Numbered from the stretch's first letter, positions 54,589-64,000 are shown. The stretch: 64,000 nucleotides of DNA from JAITMY01 sp031553765 (GCA_031553765.1 JAVBKY010000003.1:248001-312000); one strand, 5' to 3'. Translations and numbers: made by a program. The notes: generated from the sequence alone by a model not told the origin.

Positions 54589-56217
54589 ATGAAGAAATTA
54601 GCATACATACTACCCGCTCTCGTACTATTTACCTCGTGTGAAAAGTGGTTGAGCGATCCGCAGCCCAACCATCCGGGACTTGAGGACTTCTTTATCTCCG
54701 GAGGCGGAAAAGCAGCCATTCAGGTAGTAAATGGTGCATACGTTCCACTACAGTGGGAGTATGGCAGCACCTACAGCCCCGAGTGGTGGATTGGCGATGT
54801 GGTGAGCGATGACGCGCTAAAGGGGGGACAAAACCTGAGCGACATGTCGGCCGCATACGATTTGGAGAACTTTAAAACACAGGCCAACAATGGCATCCTG
54901 CTGGATTGGTATCAATCCAACTACCAGGGTATAGCAAGGTGTAATTTTGCCCTTGAAAACATTCCCAACGTTGCCACCGACAGCCTGATGGATGCAAGTA
55001 TGCAGCAACGCCTAATGGGCGAGGCAAAATTTTTGCGTGCCATGTACTACTTCCGCTTGGTGCGCGTATTTGGCGATATACCTAAAATAACCACCACTAT
55101 AACATCATCATCTAAGTGGAGCCAACCTAAGGTTTCAGCTGATGATATTTACAATCTCATTATCGCCGACCTTGAGGATGCCAACAGGGGTTTGTGGCTA
55201 CGCAACAGAGTCACAGGTATTGATATGGGCAGGGCTACCAAGGGGGCAGCCCAAGCTATGCTGCTGAAGACTCACCTCTATCGCCAGAATTGGGAAAGCG
55301 CCAAAGCTTGGGGCGATTCCATACTCAACTCGGGTGAGTATTCGCTGGAGGCAAAATACTCCGATAACTTCAGCATTTTTCACGAAAATGGTGTAGAGTC
55401 GGTATTTGAGGTACAATACGCCGAGGAGGCTACCAGCGATTACGGTAGTTTCAACCCGCACTTTGGCGCCACGCGTGGTACATTTACCACCATACTCACC
55501 CGCTCACGCTCGGCCATGGTGCCCAAAAAAGGTAGCGGCTCTATGGAGGGTTGGGGTTTTAACAAGCCAACTCAGGATTTATACAGCGAATTTGAAACCG
55601 GCGATTCACGTCGTGAGACATCCATCCTAAATCTTACCGACGCGCAAATGAGCAACCCAACCGAAGAGATATACTTGGGCTGCCGCTACCTTTCGCGCAA
55701 GTACGCCATTATGAACGATAGCACGCTTGACGGCCTATGGAACGGACACGCCACTCGCGCGCCAATCAATATAAAGCTTATACGCTACTCCGATGTACTG
55801 CTGATGTATGCCGAAGCCTGCCTTGAATCAGGGAGTGTAGCAAATGCTAAAACCGCATTGGAGGATGTGCGCGCGCGCGCCAGAGCGTTGAGCACCGACC
55901 CAACTACACAGTTGCCGCAGTTTCCCAACTACATCAACCGCGCTACCGGCGTCAACTACACCGACGATGTTGACGGTCTGCGTCAGGCCATACGCCACGA
56001 GCGCCGCGTAGAGCTGGCTATGGAAAGCCACCGCTGGTTTGACTTGTGCCGCTGGGGCATTGCCAAGCAAACAATGGATGCCTATAAGGCTAACGAAACA
56101 CCCGAAGCGCAGGCCGAAATGGCGCCTTTTATAGCCGGCAAAAATGAGCTTTTCCCGCTACCACAGGTGGAGCTCGACCTTAACCCCGGCATGCAACAAA
56201 ATCCCGCATGGAAATAG
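54589..56217 (+). CDS. SusD-family glycan-binding lipoprotein
   Basis: About 542 aa from the MKKLAYIL start, which gives a clean lipoprotein signal ending LFTSC; the longest frame adds 12 residues. The TPR-like SusD fold shows LMGEAKFLRAMYYFRLVRVFGDIP near 140, the central helices, YSDVLLMYAEACLESG near 400, and the C-terminal RHERRVELAMESHRWFDLCRWG near 475 with ELFPLPQVELDLNPGMQQNP. It forms a lidded complex with the preceding SusC and binds glucan chains at the cell surface. It lies 47 bp after susC. Confidence 0.95.
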   Translation: MKKLAYILPALVLFTSCEKWLSDPQPNHPGLEDFFISGGGKAAIQVVNGAYVPLQWEYGSTYSPEWWIGDVVSDDALKGGQNLSDMSAAYDLENFKTQANNGILLDWYQSNYQGIARCNFALENIPNVATDSLMDASMQQRLMGEAKFLRAMYYFRLVRVFGDIPKITTTITSSSKWSQPKVSADDIYNLIIADLEDANRGLWLRNRVTGIDMGRATKGAAQAMLLKTHLYRQNWESAKAWGDSILNSGEYSLEAKYSDNFSIFHENGVESVFEVQYAEEATSDYGSFNPHFGATRGTFTTILTRSRSAMVPKKGSGSMEGWGFNKPTQDLYSEFETGDSRRETSILNLTDAQMSNPTEEIYLGCRYLSRKYAIMNDSTLDGLWNGHATRAPINIKLIRYSDVLLMYAEACLESGSVANAKTALEDVRARARALSTDPTTQLPQFPNYINRATGVNYTDDVDGLRQAIRHERRVELAMESHRWFDLCRWGIAKQTMDAYKANETPEAQAEMAPFIAGKNELFPLPQVELDLNPGMQQNPAWK

Positions 56218-56265
56218 ATGTTCAATTTTATAATTTTTTTCACTCACACTAAAACCTTTCATGTT

Positions 56266-57000
56266 ATGAAAACAAAAAAACTTTTTTGGTTGATGGCAAT
56301 TTTTGCTATGTTGACGGTAGCACCTTCGTGCGACAAGGATGATGACAACAGCAACAACAATGGCGAAGATCCCACAGAAGATCCCATTGATGAGAGCCTG
56401 CCGCTGAGCCTGCAAGGCACCAACTACTACGTAATTCAGCTGGACGAGACTAGCTTTTCATCCTTGGGTAAGAGGGTAGCTAACGATTTGCGTCCGAATG
56501 GCACTACAAGGTTTCTGGACGTTTGGGCACAAGGCGAAACATACAGTGCCGGCACATGCCAAGGACCCAACGCTTACGGAGAAATTACGGAGTGGGTATC
56601 GCTCGTAGTTGTTGCACCCGACTCGTGGTCTGGAGCAGGATGGAGAATAACAGACGGGGTTGATATGACAGGTATTGATGACACATACAACTTCCACATT
56701 GCTATTAAGAGTCCGTCAAATCAGCCAACAGCCGGTCATACATTTATTTTCAATAGCGATGGGAACGAGATAAAACTGTTCTTTGGCCCGGAAAGTGAGG
56801 CTGGCAGCGATCTCTGGTATGCTAACTACACACATGATGGCGAGTGGAACCACTTTGACATCCCCGTTTCTACCCTGATGGAAAAAGGATACATGTGGGA
56901 AAACGGATTAAATGGTAACGTTTTAGGCGTTCTTAGCGGCAGCGTAGCCGGTCGCGAGTTAAACATTGACGCCATGTTCTTCTACAAGCCTAAAAAGTAA
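56266..57000 (+). CDS. Surface glycan-binding lipoprotein (SusE-position)
   Basis: About 244 aa from MKTKKLFW. The lipoprotein signal ends VAPSC and is followed by an acidic DKDDDNSNNN, typical of export to the outer face in Bacteroidota. The body (about 45-244) is one beta-rich domain with exposed aromatics (WSGAGWRITDG, DLWYANYTHDGEWNHFD), like a jelly-roll carbohydrate-binding module. I cannot assign a named family. Its place directly after susD is where surface glycan-binding proteins occur, so it probably holds beta-glucan at the surface. A hairpin separates it from the GH16 gene. Confidence 0.75.
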   Translation: MKTKKLFWLMAIFAMLTVAPSCDKDDDNSNNNGEDPTEDPIDESLPLSLQGTNYYVIQLDETSFSSLGKRVANDLRPNGTTRFLDVWAQGETYSAGTCQGPNAYGEITEWVSLVVVAPDSWSGAGWRITDGVDMTGIDDTYNFHIAIKSPSNQPTAGHTFIFNSDGNEIKLFFGPESEAGSDLWYANYTHDGEWNHFDIPVSTLMEKGYMWENGLNGNVLGVLSGSVAGRELNIDAMFFYKPKK

Positions 57001-57016
57001 AGTTCAACAATTGTTT

Positions 57017-57045
57017 ACCGATGGGTGGCAACCCCACCCATCGGT
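57017..57045 (+). terminator. Intercistronic hairpin between the binding protein and GH16 genes
   Basis: Perfect 12-bp stem ACCGATGGGTGG / CCACCCATCGGT, 5-nt loop; CAATTG on both sides can extend it. No strong U-run follows, so it may be a partial terminator or an mRNA stability element. Confidence 0.6.
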
Positions 57046-57089
57046 AGCAATTGATATTTTCTTGTTGAAATAGTAAAAAGTATTATCAA

Positions 57090-58046
57090 ATGAAAACAAT
57101 AACGCTACACTTAGCGCGCCATGCTGCTTTTATTTTTCTGCTACTATCGGCAGCCTGCTCGTCATCAACGCCGAGCGATAGCGATCTATCTCGTAGCGCC
57201 GATAGCACATTAGCTGTATCGCCCGATTCAGCGCCTTACGTTGATGGCTATCACTTGGTGTGGGAGGACAACTTTAGTGATAGCGTACTGAATAACGACA
57301 GCTGGAACATTGAAGTAAATGGCAACGGCAGCGGCAATAACGAGTTGCAGTTTTATCGTGCCGAAAACATATCGATAGGTACAGAACCTATCAGCGGCAA
57401 GCAATGCTTAATTCTTACCGCAAAAAAAGAAAATTACGGGGGACGTGCTGCCACCTCCGGAAGGCTCAACAGCCGTGGCAAGCAACTTTTCAAATTCGGA
57501 AGAGTAGAGGCCAGCATTAAGCTACCATCAACAGCTAACGGCCTATGGCCTGCCTTTTGGATGATGGGTAACGATTACGACGCAGTAGGTTGGCCCGCAT
57601 GTGGCGAAATAGATATTTTGGAAATGGGGCATGGCAACGGCATAGCAAAAGGCACGCAAGATCGCCTTTTCAACGGAGCATGCCACTGGGGTCCATCATG
57701 GAATAATGGTGCATATCCCAACTACGCAAAGGAATTTACCAGTACCTACAGCTTACAGGATAACTCTTTTCACCTGTACACGCTGGTATGGGATGAGGAG
57801 TATATAAAAATGTACCTTGATCAGGATAAATACCCGGATGTAGCGCCCTACTTCGAAATGGCGGTAAGCGACAAAAGTACAGAAACATCTTCGGGCAACT
57901 ACTTTCAAAAAGAGTTTTTCATCATACTCAACCACGCTGTAGGGGGCAACTTCCCACAAATATGGGATATAGCTAATGTAACAGCGCTTAGCAGCGGAGA
58001 GGCAAAGATGTTTATTGACTTTGTACGAGTATACCAAAAAAATTAA
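57090..58046 (+). CDS. GH16 endo-beta-1,3-glucanase (laminarinase-like) lipoprotein
   Basis: 318 aa. The lipoprotein signal ends LSAAC followed by SSSTPSDSD. The beta-jelly-roll catalytic domain spans about 55-318: YHLVWEDNFSDSVLN, GRVEASIKLPSTANGLWPAFWMMG near 131, and the catalytic GEIDILEMGHG with Glu173 (nucleophile), Asp175 and Glu178 (acid/base). FFIILNHAVGGNFP near 275 and FVRVYQKN at the end are typical. The motif without the extra bulge residue of kappa-carrageenase-like forms, and the GH128 neighbour, point to beta-1,3- or mixed-linked glucan. It probably cuts the polymer at the surface. Confidence 0.92.
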   Translation: MKTITLHLARHAAFIFLLLSAACSSSTPSDSDLSRSADSTLAVSPDSAPYVDGYHLVWEDNFSDSVLNNDSWNIEVNGNGSGNNELQFYRAENISIGTEPISGKQCLILTAKKENYGGRAATSGRLNSRGKQLFKFGRVEASIKLPSTANGLWPAFWMMGNDYDAVGWPACGEIDILEMGHGNGIAKGTQDRLFNGACHWGPSWNNGAYPNYAKEFTSTYSLQDNSFHLYTLVWDEEYIKMYLDQDKYPDVAPYFEMAVSDKSTETSSGNYFQKEFFIILNHAVGGNFPQIWDIANVTALSSGEAKMFIDFVRVYQKN

Positions 58047-58062
58047 AAATAAACTGAACGTA

Positions 58063-59361
58063 ATGAATAGGCTAAAAAAATTGTTGTTGCTTGTATTAGG
58101 TCTACCCTTCGTGCTATCGGCATCCTGCTCCAAGGATGATGATTCCTTTGTGGGGCCCGTTTATAAACAGGCGCGCAGCGTTAAGCGTGGTGTAGGACTC
58201 AACAATATTGCTATAGAGGATTTCGAATCGGCAAAGAAGGGTATCAGCTGGTTTTACAACTGGGGTACCGGATACAATAGTTCCCTTGAGCCCGAAATAG
58301 CTGCCGCCAAATGGGAGTACTTCCCCATGTCGTGGAGCGAAACCAACGCATCTACCGCCAACAACATCAGAACATACAAAGCAGTTCACCCATCCTGCGA
58401 GTATATACTGGCATTTAACGAACCGAACCTGAAAGACCAGGCCAACATGACTCCTTCACAGGCTGCTGAAAAATGGCCTGCTCTAAAGGCATTGGCTGAC
58501 GAGTTGGGCATGAAAATAGTAGCGCCTGCCATGAACTACGGCACGCTTGCCGATTACAGCGACCCCATTAAGTGGCTCGACGAATTTTTCGCGCTTGTTC
58601 CGCTTGAGCAATCGGGTATTGAAGCCTTTTCACTACACTGCTACATGCCCACAGCATCAGGCATAAAATCGTTTGTAGAAATGTTTAGAAAATATGGTAA
58701 GCCCATATGGATGACCGAATTCTGCGCATGGGAATCTATGATAAAAAGTGCGGAAGATCAGCGTCAGTACATGTGCGATGTGATAAACTACTTTGAGAGC
58801 GACCCTCTTATAGAGCGCTACGCGTGGTTTAAGTATGACGGCTCGGACGTCAAGTACCCCTACTACGGTCTTAGACCAAAAAAAGCTGAACTCTCCGACC
58901 TCGGCAAGGTGTACGTCAACATGTCGTCAATGGATACAACAGCGTACTACACCAAAGGCGAGGCCATTCCGGCTGCACACTACAGCAAGACCAACATGTC
59001 GGAAGCTGTGGGCACAACCAACTGGATTGCCGGAGTGCAGCTCAAAGCAAGTTCGGACGAGCGAGGCATACTTGAGGTTGCCAACTTTGGTCTTCCTAAA
59101 TGGTTGGAGTATAGAGTTAACGCGACAAGTACCGGCACCCACCGCCTCACCATCCGCTATGCCGCCACAACGGAGTCGAAGTGCAAAATACTGGTTAACG
59201 GCGAGGAACTACTTGAAATGATTTTGCCCTCCACCGGTAGCTATACCACGTGGAAAACACTTACTACCGATACACCGGTTACGCTTACAGAAGGTAAGCA
59301 GTCCATTCGCCTAAAACCAAGCAAAGGCATGATTTCAATGAGCTGGTTACGCTTGGAATAA
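58063..59361 (+). CDS. GH128-like endo-beta-1,3-glucanase with C-terminal CBM6-like domain
   Basis: About 432 aa from MNRLKKLL; the longest frame overlaps the GH16 gene. The lipoprotein signal ends LSASC followed by SKDDD. Residues about 45-280 form the glycosyl hydrolase catalytic core of the Asl1/GH128 type: KRGVGLNN, SWFYNWGTGYN near 65, the acid/base Glu in ILAFNEPNL near 112, and the nucleophile Glu in IWMTEFCAWES near 215. Residues about 305-432 resemble a CBM6 (YRVNATSTGTHRLTIRYAA, IRLKPSKGMISMSWLRLE). Known GH128 enzymes cut beta-1,3-glucan. It follows GH16 by 16 bp, in the same operon. Confidence 0.88.
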   Translation: MNRLKKLLLLVLGLPFVLSASCSKDDDSFVGPVYKQARSVKRGVGLNNIAIEDFESAKKGISWFYNWGTGYNSSLEPEIAAAKWEYFPMSWSETNASTANNIRTYKAVHPSCEYILAFNEPNLKDQANMTPSQAAEKWPALKALADELGMKIVAPAMNYGTLADYSDPIKWLDEFFALVPLEQSGIEAFSLHCYMPTASGIKSFVEMFRKYGKPIWMTEFCAWESMIKSAEDQRQYMCDVINYFESDPLIERYAWFKYDGSDVKYPYYGLRPKKAELSDLGKVYVNMSSMDTTAYYTKGEAIPAAHYSKTNMSEAVGTTNWIAGVQLKASSDERGILEVANFGLPKWLEYRVNATSTGTHRLTIRYAATTESKCKILVNGEELLEMILPSTGSYTTWKTLTTDTPVTLTEGKQSIRLKPSKGMISMSWLRLE

Positions 59362-59398
59362 AAATTCATTAAAATATTAACCTCAAATCGTTTTAGCC

Positions 59399-62300
59399 AT
59401 GATTTTTAACAATTTAAAGAAGATGGCAGGGGCCCTTGTTATATCCCTGCTTGCCGCTACAGCCATAGCGGCAGTGCCTCAACACGGTTCAATAATGGGA
59501 AAAGACGTACCCTTGTATGATCAGGGTCCAGTAGGAGGCAACACAGCTTCCACGCTCAAAGATGCAACGCTAGATTACATGCTGGTAACCCATGCCGGAA
59601 AAACGTATGGACACCTTCAATTTTATGGTACTGCCGGACTGGACTTAGGCGCCGGGTGGTGCACACAGCTACGCTACTGGAATGACGCAAATGGCAAAAC
59701 CGAAATAAATGAAGCAACTACAATCAGTACTACTACCAAAGCGGGGTCATTTATTGCTACCAATACCATTCCCAATCCGCTGAGAGTATCTTTCTTTCAG
59801 AATTTAAACCCCGGGGGGTATTCTGAAACAGTAGTTTTTGACTACGACATAGCGGCTAAAAACTCTATCGTAGACGGCGATAATGTTGCCCCCGTTGTAT
59901 CTGACGCAGAGGCAAGCAACGTCACCACTACCACTGCTACACTCTCCATTACCGGCAGCGATGATAATGGCGCGGTATACTACTACGTGGAGGATGCTGC
60001 GAACGGCTTTGCAACTTTTGTTCTATCTGCCACCCATGCGCTAACCGGCCTACTTCCCTCTACCGACTACAACTTAATGGTTACGCCCATTGATTTTAGC
60101 GGAAATGAGGGCACTCCCTATTATGTAGAATTCACCACTCTAGATGCCCCCGATGCAGATGCTTCTACCATAGGTTCTTTACAGGTGCAAGGAGCGGCAA
60201 TGTATGATAACGGCAATGTGGGAAATCCTGAGAAACTTAAGCCAGGAGTTACAGTTGACTATAAGGTGGTAACCTTAGGTGATAATACTTGGGCATGGAC
60301 AAAACTCAGTGGCGCAACAGCGGCCATCGGAAATGCTTCTTATTCATCGCAGCTGCGTTTTTGGAACTCATCCGATGGAGGGGTAATAGAAATTGACCTC
60401 ACCAACCGAGGTGCAGAAAGTACCACCACAGGATCAATTGCCGAAAGCGTGAAGGTGAGCAACAAAAACGGGCAACCCTATGCTGGAGGTAAGGTATCCA
60501 TATTTCAGGATTATGGAAATTTTGTAGACTCTGAAAAAACACCCTATGATGCAGCGCAAGCAAACAGCGCTGTAGCCGGCGATAACACAGCTCCGCTACT
60601 TGCCGACCCCGAATGCTCGGAGTATGGTAAGGATTTTGCCATACTGGATTTTGAAGCCACAGATGACAACGACTTCTTTTACCTGATTGAAGGTAACGGT
60701 ATTCTTGATATTGTATTCACCAATCGCACTACCTTAACAGGCTTGGTAACCGGCAAGGTATATAACATAAAGGTGCGCGCTATTGACTTTAGCGGTAACG
60801 TAAGCGAACAAAAAACGGTTACATTTACTCCCATGATACCTCCTATTGCTGTGGGCTCAACGGTACAAAAAGGCGTTAAGCTATACTACCAAGGCACATC
60901 AGGCGGCAATACGAGCCTTCAATCGGCAACAGACTCTGTAGGTGCGCCTACGCTCGACCTTAAGGTAGTAACCATAGGCGATTCTACCTGGGCATATACC
61001 AAGCTGAATGGCAACAATGCCCTATTTATGACCGATGGTGCATCTCTGCTGCGTTTTTGGGATAAATCGGGTAGCACGAAAAAGGAAAATCAGCTGCAGC
61101 AGCGATTTGGTGGTAACAAGGAAAGTTGGGGTACAATAAATGTTGAATCAACACGCAGGCCCGACAAGGATGGAAAGGTGTCGATGTATCAACGACTCGA
61201 CAGCAAGGCTGACGTTGAAACCGAGTTATACGCCTATAATCCCAAAATACATAACGTAAAGAATATGGCAGACGTTACCGCTCCCGTATTTGCTAAATGC
61301 ACCACCAACTTTGTGGGCAGCACCTTTGCAAAGTTAGATTTTGAGGCAAGCGATGACAGTAACGATTATTTTTACGTAATCTCAGGCGACATAGATGCAG
61401 TTGTGTTCACCGACAACTTTGAGTTGAAAGGCTTGAAGCCGGAAACCTCCTATTCACTTATGGTAAAAGTAATGGATTTCAGCGGCAACGAAAGCGCTGA
61501 GCAACCATTAACATTTACTACCTCAAGTTTAGTACAAATCACCTCTGGCGTGGCCAAGGAAATAAAGTTTGTATTGAAAAGCAACAACGACACCCTGGAG
61601 TACTACTACGAATTTGTTGACTCCAACAAGGGCTTCAGAGATGCATTTATAAAGGTAACCCCCGCCGGACTAACCGAGTTGCCCGAGTGGAAGCCTACCA
61701 TTAGCCCCGACAGAAAATACGCCTACGGGAAAGTAGTGTCGGAAGTCGCCAGAAACATCGCGGGAAGAACGCTGTATTTGAATTGCGGATACCTTGTGTA
61801 CACAGAAATGCCTGACGGCAATGTTGACTGGGAAAACTACATTACCACCAACACAGAAATAACTGACGGAGCTTTATCCAGCAACCCCATAGTACATACC
61901 ATGGGAGCAGGAGTAGCAGTACCCGAAAGCGAGAAGCCTATGCTTACCGGCGTACAAGTTGATGAAGTATCAAGCGAGTATGCGGTTTTAAACATTCAAG
62001 GTTCAGACAACAGCGGAGTGGTGTACTACGAAATTTCAAATGGTGAAGGCGTGGTAAATCTTTTTCGCACAGGTAAGAATTACTATAGCATTGAATCCGG
62101 CAAAGTTTACAACCTAAGCGTAGTGGCTAAGGACCTTTCAGGCAATGCCTCCGAGGTAATACAGCTGACCATAAAATCTATCAAACAACAAAGCCAACTT
62201 ATAGATGGTGACCTACTTGCTTACAATGGAACTGCAGGAGCAGCAAAAGAGCTAGAGGCAAAAATAGCATTTGATGCCAACGCCAAGACCTTTACCATAG

Positions 62301-64000
62301 GTTGCACAACTGCCAACACAAACTTAGGAAATAACAACCAAAAGTTTTATAATCCTACTGTAAAAATAGATGGCACCAGCTATCCATTAATACTCGGCGC
62401 TGATTCAACCTCAGCATCATTTACCTTTGAAAATGTTATCGGCGAAAAGGCTATTGAGCGCGGTGCGGAATTGCTCGTGCAGCTGTCGGTATTTTGGAAA
62501 AGCAGCGATGGCAACTTCTTCACAGGAGAGTATAAGCATGTAATGGGATTAAACGGCGAAGCCGATACCGAGGCGCCCTCCGTACCCGTGCTATTCCTTA
62601 GCGGAAGCGCCCTTACATGGGAGCCCAGCGTTGACTTCCACAGCGGTGTGCTAAAGTATGAAGTGCAGGAGGAAGGCCAAGCCAAAGCCACTATTTATGA
62701 CTTGGGCGAAACCTCTTTCACCTACACCATGGCCGACTCAAGCAAGGATGTGACCGTTACCGCCATTGATATGCTTGGGAACGCATCGGTAGCTGCAATT
62801 TTGCCCAACTACACGCTAACACTCGAGGTGAAGCTAACCAACGGAAATTTGCTCTCTTCATCTAACGTACCGGTAAAGGCAAATCACGTTAAGGGCGAAA
62901 GTTCAACAACCACAGCCAACGGCACTGCCACATTCACCATTCGCAAGTGTAGCAATGTACAAGTTACCTTGACACAAGTAGCAAACTACGTTATTGCTCC
63001 CGAAACAATTAGCATTACCTCGCTACAAAAGGACTCAACCATTAACGTTACAGCCACCCCGCTGTACAACGTAAATGTGAAGGTAAAAGATGTAGCAGGC
63101 AACCTGCTTACCTCACCCACCTTCAACGTAGCCGCAAGCGGCGGCATTACCAAAGTTACCACTACATCGGCAGGTGTAGGGCAGTTTAGCAACGTACTTG
63201 AAGGTAGCAAGATAACGCTGAAAGTTACTCCGGCAGCGGGCTACGTAATGGCCGCCGACTCGATGGTAATAGACTCGCTACATAGCGACTCCACCGTATG
63301 GTTTACAGCTTTGGCCTTGCGTTCGGTTACCGTACAAATGTTCGATTTAAATGATGCCGTACTCACCTCGCCAAACTTTAGTGTTGCAGTAGCAGGAGAT
63401 GTGCAAGAGGCGCTGACAACTGCCAGCGGAACAGCATCATTTAGTGTAAATGAGTTGGATAGCGTAGTACTACACGTTACAGCTGTAAAATACTATGTAA
63501 CACCTCAGTATGTAACATTGAAAAATTTAGTAACGGACACTATCGTAAAATTTGTAGCCCAACAAGCGCTTACTATTACAGTACAGGTTAAGGACACAAC
63601 AGGTATGCTACTCACCTCTCCTGATTTTAGCATCGCATGCACCGGAGATTTGACGGACAATGCCACTACCATAGACGGTTCAACCCACTTCGAGGTGTTA
63701 GACTACAGTAGCGTAACGCTGACAACAGCCGAAGCAGGATACGATATTACACCGAGTCAAATATCACTTACCTCGCTACTAAACGACACCACAGTGGTAT
63801 TTACAGCGGTACTTCGCTCACATGCTGTTACAGTGGTAGTGAAAGATGAAAACGGTAATATGCTAACTTCGTCTAACTTTACTGTTGCAGCCTCTGGTGG
63901 ACTTACCGATAGCAAAACAACTTCTAATGGGGTAGCCGTGTTTAGTAACGTATCGGAGCTAAGCCAGCCCATTACATTTACAGTAGCTAACGCTGATTAT
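59399..64000 (+). CDS. Large modular secreted protein, 3'-truncated by the window edge (>1,534 aa)
   Basis: ATG 59399 opens a frame with no stop to the window end; I read all 1,534 codons. The signal peptide is KKMAGALVISLLAATAIA. Then about 120-aa modules of unknown type (YDQGPVGGN, MYDNGNVGNP, LYYQGTSGGN openings; TWAWTKLSG, TWAYTKLNG cores) alternate with FN3-like domains. Each FN3 begins near DNVAPVV and ends near IDFSGNEG. From residue about 1,138 a different repeat of about 84 aa runs five times (VKVKDVAGNLLTSPTFNVA type), each ending near VTFTA. It lies 37 bp after the GH128 gene, so it belongs to the glucan operon. It may bind glucan or cells; no catalytic motif was seen. The C-terminus is outside the window. 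Confidence 0.9.
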   Translation, partial: MIFNNLKKMAGALVISLLAATAIAAVPQHGSIMGKDVPLYDQGPVGGNTASTLKDATLDYMLVTHAGKTYGHLQFYGTAGLDLGAGWCTQLRYWNDANGKTEINEATTISTTTKAGSFIATNTIPNPLRVSFFQNLNPGGYSETVVFDYDIAAKNSIVDGDNVAPVVSDAEASNVTTTTATLSITGSDDNGAVYYYVEDAANGFATFVLSATHALTGLLPSTDYNLMVTPIDFSGNEGTPYYVEFTTLDAPDADASTIGSLQVQGAAMYDNGNVGNPEKLKPGVTVDYKVVTLGDNTWAWTKLSGATAAIGNASYSSQLRFWNSSDGGVIEIDLTNRGAESTTTGSIAESVKVSNKNGQPYAGGKVSIFQDYGNFVDSEKTPYDAAQANSAVAGDNTAPLLADPECSEYGKDFAILDFEATDDNDFFYLIEGNGILDIVFTNRTTLTGLVTGKVYNIKVRAIDFSGNVSEQKTVTFTPMIPPIAVGSTVQKGVKLYYQGTSGGNTSLQSATDSVGAPTLDLKVVTIGDSTWAYTKLNGNNALFMTDGASLLRFWDKSGSTKKENQLQQRFGGNKESWGTINVESTRRPDKDGKVSMYQRLDSKADVETELYAYNPKIHNVKNMADVTAPVFAKCTTNFVGSTFAKLDFEASDDSNDYFYVISGDIDAVVFTDNFELKGLKPETSYSLMVKVMDFSGNESAEQPLTFTTSSLVQITSGVAKEIKFVLKSNNDTLEYYYEFVDSNKGFRDAFIKVTPAGLTELPEWKPTISPDRKYAYGKVVSEVARNIAGRTLYLNCGYLVYTEMPDGNVDWENYITTNTEITDGALSSNPIVHTMGAGVAVPESEKPMLTGVQVDEVSSEYAVLNIQGSDNSGVVYYEISNGEGVVNLFRTGKNYYSIESGKVYNLSVVAKDLSGNASEVIQLTIKSIKQQSQLIDGDLLAYNGTAGAAKELEAKIAFDANAKTFTIGCTTANTNLGNNNQKFYNPTVKIDGTSYPLILGADSTSASFTFENVIGEKAIERGAELLVQLSVFWKSSDGNFFTGEYKHVMGLNGEADTEAPSVPVLFLSGSALTWEPSVDFHSGVLKYEVQEEGQAKATIYDLGETSFTYTMADSSKDVTVTAIDMLGNASVAAILPNYTLTLEVKLTNGNLLSSSNVPVKANHVKGESSTTTANGTATFTIRKCSNVQVTLTQVANYVIAPETISITSLQKDSTINVTATPLYNVNVKVKDVAGNLLTSPTFNVAASGGITKVTTTSAGVGQFSNVLEGSKITLKVTPAAGYVMAADSMVIDSLHSDSTVWFTALALRSVTVQMFDLNDAVLTSPNFSVAVAGDVQEALTTASGTASFSVNELDSVVLHVTAVKYYVTPQYVTLKNLVTDTIVKFVAQQALTITVQVKDTTGMLLTSPDFSIACTGDLTDNATTIDGSTHFEVLDYSSVTLTTAEAGYDITPSQISLTSLLNDTTVVFTAVLRSHAVTVVVKDENGNMLTSSNFTVAASGGLTDSKTTSNGVAVFSNVSELSQPITFTVANADY

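Noticed and set aside
1..64000. Mobile elements, phage genes or toxin-antitoxin pairs
   Set aside because: No transposase, integrase, recombinase or toxin/antitoxin motif was found in any real reading frame.

Overview
The window is bacterial and almost certainly Bacteroidota, probably Bacteroidales. It carries a complete type IX secretion core (porP-gldK-gldL-gldM-gldN), a SusC/SusD pair, lipoproteins with a cysteine followed by Ser/Asp/Lys, a protein ending in a T9SS sorting domain, and many promoters of the Bacteroidetes form (TTG, about 19-20 bp, TAnnTTTG). Coding density is high. I saw no transposase, integrase, phage gene, rRNA or CRISPR array.

Region 1 (1-15.8 kb) is mostly housekeeping. 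It starts inside argH and continues with a 35-codon membrane ORF and tyrS. A leftward run then reads from an RNA methyltransferase through a TlpA-type thioredoxin lipoprotein and a NUDIX hydrolase into a tight five-gene cassette: Ycf46-like AAA+ ATPase, DUF1257/Ycf35-like protein, DUF2997 protein, membrane protein with a helix-hairpin-helix tail, and radical SAM activase-like protein. That cassette is my main candidate for an undescribed system. Rightward genes follow: fhs, a GH127-type beta-L-arabinofuranosidase with its own promoter, proC-proB, and a GltD-like oxidoreductase.

Region 2 (15.8-29.3 kb) holds the leftward T9SS operon, a ureohydrolase-like protein with degenerate metal motifs, and topA. 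A class A penicillin-binding protein, a HAD phosphatase and a CAU-anticodon tRNA with a strong terminator follow. Two dyad-type intergenic repeats lie here.

Region 3 (29.3-41.6 kb) is an adhesin-like pair. One is a giant secreted protein of about 3,630 aa with GLUG repeats, about 29 cadherin-like beta-sandwich repeats and a T9SS tail. The other is a BACON plus leucine-rich-repeat lipoprotein 4 bp downstream.

Region 4 (41.6-64 kb) is for glycan use. A NUDIX-winged-helix regulator is divergent from a TonB receptor, GH3 and esterase operon, with palindromes overlapping the promoter. Next comes a membrane-bound beta-propeller/LuxR-type regulator, then susC, susD, a surface lipoprotein, GH16, GH128 plus a CBM-like tail, and a >1,534-aa modular secreted protein that runs off the window. 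GH16, GH128 and GH3 together point to beta-1,3-glucan (laminarin, curdlan or fungal-type glucan). The inferred scheme is that surface GH16 and GH128 cut the glucan, SusC/D import oligosaccharides and periplasmic GH3 releases glucose. The T9SS core of region 2 would export the giant protein of region 3, and possibly the last protein if its unseen C-terminus carries a sorting signal.
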